A stretch of DNA of 10,591 nt, from the NCBI GenBank assembly GCA_902797275.1, contig CADBSI010000108.1, positions 1 through 10,591 of the forward strand, read 5' to 3'. A program made the translations under genes and the position numbers. This document shows positions 7,318 to 10,591 of the stretch, piece by piece. The first letter of the stretch is position 1, and every line of letters begins with the position of its first letter. Source of the stretch: an uncultured Erysipelotrichaceae bacterium (lineage in GTDB: Bacteria > Bacillota_I > Bacilli_A > RF39 > UBA660). The notes beneath the pieces were generated by a model. That model saw only the letters and a list, made by a program, of their open reading frames with translations. It searched no databases and had not been told where the DNA came from.

Positions 7318-8127
7318 AGTTTCATAAACATTTTCCATTAGAGAAATAACTGTCATTGGTCCAACTCCCCCTGGAACAGGTGTCATAAGTTTAGCTTTTT
7401 CTAAACATTCAAAAGATACATCACCATATAACTTACCATCTACTCTATTAATACCAACATCAATTATTATTACTCCTTTTTTAATCATATCTTTAGTAAT
7501 TAAATCTTTTTTGCCAACTGATACAATTAAAATATCAGCATGTTTAGTATAATAACTTAAATTACTTGTTTTAGAATGACACAAAGTAATAGTTGCATTT
7601 TTCTTTAATAATAAATGAAATAAAGGAAGTCCAACTAAATTACTTCTTCCAACAATTACCACATTTTTATTAACTACATCAATGTTGTAGTAATTAAGTA
7701 AAGTAATAACTCCTTTAGGTGTACATGGTTTTAGGCAAGTTTCTCCTTTAACAAGTTTTAACATATTAATATTAGTTAAACCATCAACATCTTTTTTAGG
7801 ATTAATTGTATTAATAATTTTATCTTTATTTAAATAACTAGGAAGTGGTAATTGAACAATTATACCAGTTATTTTTGGATCTTTATTTAATTTTTCAATT
7901 TCTTTTATTAAATTAGTTTCATCTATTTCATCAAAATGAAGATTTAAAAAATTATAACCAATACTCTTAGCCATTTTTTCTTTTTGTCTAACATATACTT
8001 TAGTTGCTTCATCAAAACCGACACTAATATCAACTAAAGTTAATTTTTCATCTAATTTTTCAATTTTCTCTTTTAATTTTTCTTTAAGTTCTAAGCTTAC
8101 TTTTTTACCATCTATTATTTTATTCAT
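7300..8127 (-). CDS. folD: Bifunctional methylene-THF dehydrogenase / methenyl-THF cyclohydrolase
   Basis: FolD interconverts 5,10-methylene-THF, 5,10-methenyl-THF and 10-formyl-THF with NADP+, supplying formyl groups for purines and initiator tRNA. The 275 residues are slightly short for the family (about 280-300), mostly at the N terminus. The catalytic Tyr45 and Lys49 are in YVRQK. Further signatures are VQLPLP (91-96), DVDG (113-116), KPCTPKGV (133-140), the nucleotide loop VGRSNLVGLP (159-168) and PGGVGPMT (252-259). The start ATG overlaps the end of the YgjP-like gene by eight bases, which implies translational coupling. A purine-rich AAAGGAA stretch is 11 bases upstream of the ATG, slightly far for a ribosome site. 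The last codons form part of the terminator shared with def. No folate riboswitch can fit upstream. Confidence 0.97.
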   Translation of the reverse strand: MNKIIDGKKVSLELKEKLKEKIEKLDEKLTLVDISVGFDEATKVYVRQKEKMAKSIGYNFLNLHFDEIDETNLIKEIEKLNKDPKITGIIVQLPLPSYLNKDKIINTINPKKDVDGLTNINMLKLVKGETCLKPCTPKGVITLLNYYNIDVVNKNVVIVGRSNLVGLPLFHLLLKKNATITLCHSKTSNLSYYTKHADILIVSVGKKDLITKDMIKKGVIIIDVGINRVDGKLYGDVSFECLEKAKLMTPVPGGVGPMTVISLMENVYETKKNEL

Positions 8128-8761
8128 AACTATTTAATTCCTTTCTTAATACTTTATAATTTGGTACTAATATACTAACTAAATGCCAAAAATCCGATCC
8201 ATGATTAGGATAAACTAAATGTGATAATTCATGAACAATTACATAATCTAAATATTTTTTATCTTTTTTAATTAATTCTAAATTCAAGGTTATTTTTTTT
8301 ATTCTTGTATTACATACACCCCATCTTGTTTTCATTTTTCTAATTGTTAAACTTGGATATGGTATTTCAACTGGAAATATTTTATATATTTCATCAAGAT
8401 TCTCTTTAAATATAATTCTTGCTTGTTTAACTAACCACTTATTTAAAATAAGTTCATCTTTAACAATAATTGTATCAGTTCCTATTATAATATCATTCAA
8501 ATTAGATTTTACTATATTATATTTTTTACCAAGATAAAAGAAATCTTGATTATATTCTTGTTTCTTTTTTAAATGTTCTTGCATTTTTATAATTTTATTT
8601 TCGTTTTCTCTTAGTAAATTTAATATATATTTATTTGTTGTTAAATAATTAGTTGTTATATAAATACCATCTTCTTTTACTCTTAGATAAGTATTTTTTT
8701 GTCTTTTTTTAATAACAAAAACATCTATTAATTGATTATTTATTTCTACTTTCATATTCAT
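8120..8761 (-). CDS. YgjP-like metal-dependent hydrolase (M48/SprT-type zinc site)
   Basis: This 213-residue soluble protein has the YgjP (DUF45) layout: a beta-rich N-terminal half (KKRQKNTYLRVKEDGIYIT), then TRWGVC (145-150; usually SRWGSC) and the zincin motif HELSH (177-181), followed by PNHGSDFW (185-192). His177, His181 and probably His187 bind zinc, with Glu178 catalytic. The substrate of the family is not settled; relatives are called metallopeptidases. The gene starts at ATG 8761, with a second ATG two codons later (8755). No ribosome site precedes either one, and the predicted transcript start falls at or next to 8761, so the mRNA may be leaderless. The 3' end overlaps folD by eight bases, forming a two-gene operon, although no functional link is known. 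Confidence 0.92.
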   Translation of the reverse strand: MNMKVEINNQLIDVFVIKKRQKNTYLRVKEDGIYITTNYLTTNKYILNLLRENENKIIKMQEHLKKKQEYNQDFFYLGKKYNIVKSNLNDIIIGTDTIIVKDELILNKWLVKQARIIFKENLDEIYKIFPVEIPYPSLTIRKMKTRWGVCNTRIKKITLNLELIKKDKKYLDYVIVHELSHLVYPNHGSDFWHLVSILVPNYKVLRKELNSYE

Positions 8762-8767
8762 ATTACT

Positions 8768-8776
8768 AGTATAACA
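8768..8776 (-). promoter_or_regulatory. Extended -10 promoter of the YgjP-like gene and folD
   Basis: Minus strand TGTTATACT: TG extension plus TATACT. The -35 position (8791-8796, TAGAAA) falls inside the terminator hairpin of the upstream gene. Six bases separate the -10 box from the ATG at 8761, so transcription would start at or within a base or two of the start codon. Confidence 0.5.
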
Positions 8777-8800
8777 AAAAAGAGTAGTTTTTTCTACTCT
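8776..8800 (-). terminator. Rho-independent terminator of the surface-protein gene
   Basis: Perfect seven-base-pair hairpin, AGAGTAG (8794-8800 read on minus) and CTACTCT (8781-8787), with a six-base loop, followed by T (8776-8781, sharing one base with the arm). It overlaps the TAG stop of the surface-protein gene at 8799-8801. Confidence 0.88.
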
Positions 8801-10097
8801 ATTTACTACAAACTTGTCTATATCTATATTGAGTTATTTCACTACCACTTAGTTTTATATAACCTGATGGTATATCTTTTTCTAAAATATAATCTGTATA
8901 AACGGTGTTTTCACTTACTGTTCTTGTTTGATAATAAGTTGTAGTTATTTCTTTTTCTACTTTATCACGATATGAATAGTAAGTAATATTTTTATATTTA
9001 GTTATAGTTTTACAAGTTTCTTCTCCTTTATAAGTACATGTATAATAATAACCATTTCCTTTATTAGTACTAGTATCATTAATTGGTTTACAATATAAAG
9101 CTTTTGAATCACGACCTTTAACAATTTTAGTATAATTTTCTCCAGGAGTACATGACTTTTTTTTGTATGATTTTTTAACTGTTTGAGTATCAATTTCTCT
9201 TCCTTCCTTAGCAGTTGGTTTTGATGTTGATTTACTACTCCAATCAGTATATTCAGTTGTTGTTTCAGTTTTTTGCTCTTCTTTTACTTCTAAAGTATTA
9301 CTAGCAGTTGGTTTTTCTTTAACTGGTTGAGACCATTCACCATATGTTTTATTAACTTTATAAGCTTTAATTAAAATACGTTTTTCAGACTCTAAGCTTG
9401 GATCATTTTTATATTCAGTAGTCCAATTACTCCAAGTATTATTACATACAAGAGTGTTGTTATTGTTATTATTGTTGTTGTTATTATTGTTGTTATTATT
9501 GTCATTGTTATTGTCATTATTGTTGTTATTATTGTCATTATTATTATTGTTATCATCGATATCAGGTGTATAATCTTCACCATTACAAGTTAAACATTTG
9601 AAATCATTGTCATAATAATAGCTAACACTATCTTCCATGCTAGAACAAACAAGATTTATTTGCATTAAATAATCAGACTTATTTTTAACAACACTTACAT
9701 ATGAAGTATTATAACCGCACTTACTTCCATCATAATCATATATATCTGTAATTAAACCCTTCTCTTTTAACTCTTTAACAGTTATCACTTTTTCTTCTTT
9801 TATTTCCTTTGGAAAGTTTTTATTAACAAAGAAATATTCTTCACCTTTATTTCTTAGTAATTCCATATTGTCATTAAAAACAACTACAGGAGTCTTACTA
9901 TTGCTATTGTTATTATTGTTATTTTTAGAACCTAAATTTTTAATTTTAAATACTAGAAAAATTATAATTATCAAACATATTGTTATTAAAATAATTTTAG
10001 TTATTAAATTTTTATTAATTCCCTTATTTTGATTATTGTTTTTTTCTTCATAATTATCATAATCTTCATAATCAAATTCATTTTCTTCAGTATACAT
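8799..10097 (-). CDS. Membrane-anchored, Asn-rich surface protein with Trp repeats
   Basis: This 432-residue protein is not one I can name. Residues 1-30 are acidic and hydrophilic (cytoplasmic), 31-50 form one membrane helix (LITKIILITICLIIIIFLVF) with KIKN after it, and the rest should be outside the cell. The ectodomain has an Asn-rich stretch (about 59-64), a first domain with several cysteines (to 180), an Asn/Asp linker (181-214) and a C-terminal domain (215-432). That domain has three degenerate repeats of about 30 residues: W225, W255 and W286 sit in [YW]xxW[ST], each with a Pro exactly eight residues later (233, 263, 294). A Cys- and Tyr-rich region follows. Similar WS-type repeats occur in surface proteins of gut Firmicutes. 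The start is ATG 10097, with AAGGGGG (10103-10109) five bases away; an ATG at 10127 lies upstream of the predicted transcript start. Adhesion or wall binding is only a guess. Confidence 0.85.
   Translation of the reverse strand: MYTEENEFDYEDYDNYEEKNNNQNKGINKNLITKIILITICLIIIIFLVFKIKNLGSKNNNNNNSNSKTPVVVFNDNMELLRNKGEEYFFVNKNFPKEIKEEKVITVKELKEKGLITDIYDYDGSKCGYNTSYVSVVKNKSDYLMQINLVCSSMEDSVSYYYDNDFKCLTCNGEDYTPDIDDNNNNNDNNNNNNDNNNDNNNNNNNNNNNNNNNTLVCNNTWSNWTTEYKNDPSLESEKRILIKAYKVNKTYGEWSQPVKEKPTASNTLEVKEEQKTETTTEYTDWSSKSTSKPTAKEGREIDTQTVKKSYKKKSCTPGENYTKIVKGRDSKALYCKPINDTSTNKGNGYYYTCTYKGEETCKTITKYKNITYYSYRDKVEKEITTTYYQTRTVSENTVYTDYILEKDIPSGYIKLSGSEITQYRYRQVCSK
9456..9557 (-). repeat. AAT/AAC/GAC trinucleotide tract encoding the Asn/Asp linker
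   Basis: Thirty-four consecutive codons encode only Asn or Asp: two Asp, then runs of 5, 6, 3 and 15 Asn separated by single Asp. The Asn codons mix AAT and AAC. It codes for residues 181-214 of the surface protein. Length changes in steps of three would keep the frame and alter the spacing of the two outer domains. Confidence 0.9.
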
Positions 10098-10127
10098 AAT
10101 TACCCCCTTAACCCATAAGTCGGACAT

Positions 10128-10156
10128 ATTATACCATATTAATGTATAAATGTCAA
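10128..10156 (-). promoter_or_regulatory. Consensus sigma-A promoter of the surface-protein gene
   Basis: On the minus strand, a perfect TTGACA (10151-10156), a 17-base spacer and a perfect TATAAT (10128-10133), with a TGG extension (10134-10136). Transcription would start near 10121, which rules out the ATG at 10127 and supports the start at 10097. Confidence 0.88.
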
Positions 10157-10327
10157 ATTGTATCTACAGAAAAAGGTTATTTTAATTATTTAATAAGTTC
10201 TTCTATAAGTATTAAGTTTATTTATATTCTTCACTATTTACAGCTAAAGACTTAAAGTTTGATAACATCATTTGAGCTAATCTATCACAAAATTATGCAA
10301 TATATTTATTTTTAATAATTATATAAT
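10157..10327. other. Intergenic region with no convincing gene
   Basis: A very A+T-rich stretch between the surface-protein promoter and the next terminator. No RNA gene or supported coding region is visible. The only coding-like trace is a 24-codon minus-strand stretch between two stops (10218-10292) that reads like protein (RLAQMMLSNFKSLAVNSEEY) but has no start or ribosome site. Confidence 0.5.
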
Positions 10328-10367
10328 AAAAGTAATCTAGGTATGTATTAACCTAAATTACTTTTTT
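10328..10367. terminator. Strong hairpin terminator after the Rpn-like gene
   Basis: Fifteen-base arms 10328-10342 and 10351-10365 pair with a single C/A mismatch around an eight-base loop (ATGTATTA). T runs follow on both strands (to 10367 on plus; TTTTATTATAT on minus). On the minus strand it lies 14 bases after the Rpn-like stop codon, so its main job is to end that transcript. Confidence 0.85.
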
Positions 10368-10380
10368 AAATTTGTACAAA

Positions 10381-10591
10381 TTAGTTTAATTCTTTTTTGA
10401 TATTATCTAACTCTTCTTTAGTTATGTTAGTAATTTCCATGATTTCTAAGTCAGTCATATTTTTATTTAATAAATTTTTGACAATAAGTGTTTGAGTTTC
10501 AAGTTTGCCCTTATCTTCACCTTCATGAAAACCAGCAAAATATTTTTCTTGATTACGCATTATTTCTTCTGCTTCTGCTCGCATAAGTTCC
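10381..10591 (-). CDS. C-terminal tail of a likely Rpn/PDDEXK-family nuclease, 5' part outside window
   Basis: Sixty-nine codons in an open frame run off the right edge, so the visible Met at 10584 is probably internal. The tail is highly charged: RAEAEEIMRNQEKYFAGF, then HEGEDKGKLETQTLIVKNLL and finally KNMTDLEIMEITNITKEELD. An acidic helical segment, a short GKLE-type linker, and a last small helix pair of the form (I/L)xxIxxITxxxxEEL is the usual C-terminal end of Rpn-family recombination-promoting nucleases (PDDEXK-type putative transposases). The nuclease domain is not in the window, so this is an inference from the tail alone; other proteins share such tails. A strong hairpin terminator follows the stop. 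Confidence 0.55.
   Translation of the reverse strand, partial: ELMRAEAEEIMRNQEKYFAGFHEGEDKGKLETQTLIVKNLLNKNMTDLEIMEITNITKEELDNIKKELN

Noticed and set aside
8120..8160. Folate riboswitch upstream of folD
   Set aside because: The folD start overlaps the preceding gene by eight bases, so there is no leader that could hold one.
8732..8944. Plus-strand open frame of 70 codons
   Set aside because: It covers the terminator and parts of two minus-strand genes; the peptide is the Tyr/Leu/Phe-rich kind expected from antisense A+T-rich DNA.
9002..9583. Minus-strand frames at 9002-9193 and 9392-9583
   Set aside because: Out-of-frame readings of the surface-protein gene; the second is Ile/Thr-rich only because it reads the Asn tract in another frame.
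10098..10127. ATG 10127 as start of the surface protein
   Set aside because: It lies upstream of the transcript start predicted from the consensus promoter, and AAGGGGG stands before ATG 10097.
1..10591. Mycoplasma-type genetic code (UGA as Trp)
   Set aside because: Trp is written TGG in full-length genes such as the ATPase, and no family gene is broken by an in-frame TGA.
1..10591. A multi-gene defence or other new system
   Set aside because: The DUF4143 ATPase and the Rpn-like tail are single accessory genes about 7 kb apart, separated by housekeeping genes; nothing ties them into a system.

Overview
The window is strongly A+T-rich DNA from a low-GC Gram-positive bacterium, most likely an anaerobic, fermentative Firmicute of the Bacilli/Erysipelotrichia or uncultured gut type. 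Supporting points are a pyruvate formate-lyase gene, Firmicute-type primosome, deformylase and FolD genes, AGGAGG-like ribosome sites, sigma-A promoters that often carry an extended -10 (TGn), and a small YjcZ-like membrane protein. Tryptophan is encoded by TGG in full-length genes and all visible stops are TAA or TAG, so there is no sign of the Mycoplasma UGA=Trp code. No rRNA, tRNA, CRISPR array or complete insertion sequence is visible.

Layout, left to right. At 1-1929 (minus) lies pflB, cut by the window edge before its glycyl-radical end. At 2007-3272 (minus) is an AAA ATPase of the DUF4143 type with its own promoter. Directly upstream of that promoter are three exact 17-bp direct repeats with a 23-bp period (3331-3393), the most unexplained non-coding structure here. 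Then come priA (3399-5552) and a 70-residue protein (5579-5791), probably co-transcribed, and a small two-helix membrane protein (5869-6072) with a clear terminator. At 6113-6124 the -35 boxes of two divergent promoters abut; the rightward one drives an RNHCP-type zinc protein (6162-6464). It is followed by a 54-residue YjcZ-like protein (6519-6683) and peptide deformylase (6739-7287). Deformylase converges on folD (7300-8127); one hairpin serves both, and on the folD side it lies inside the last codons. folD overlaps the end of a YgjP-like metallohydrolase gene (8120-8761) by 8 bases. Upstream of that is a large membrane-anchored surface protein (8799-10097) with an Asn/Asp linker and three degenerate Trp repeats, driven by a consensus promoter. 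After about 280 bases with no convincing gene, the minus-strand tail of a likely Rpn-family nuclease (10381-10591) runs off the right edge.

Most genes are housekeeping: pyruvate cleavage to formate and acetyl-CoA (PflB), formyl-THF supply (FolD), removal of N-terminal formyl groups (Def), and replication restart (PriA). PflB, FolD and Def all touch one-carbon/formate chemistry, but they are separate transcription units and I do not claim a joint system. The accessory or poorly understood parts are the DUF4143 ATPase with its repeat array, the Asn-rich surface protein, and the Rpn-like tail. I found no convincing new multi-gene system; the repeat array and the surface protein are the best leads.
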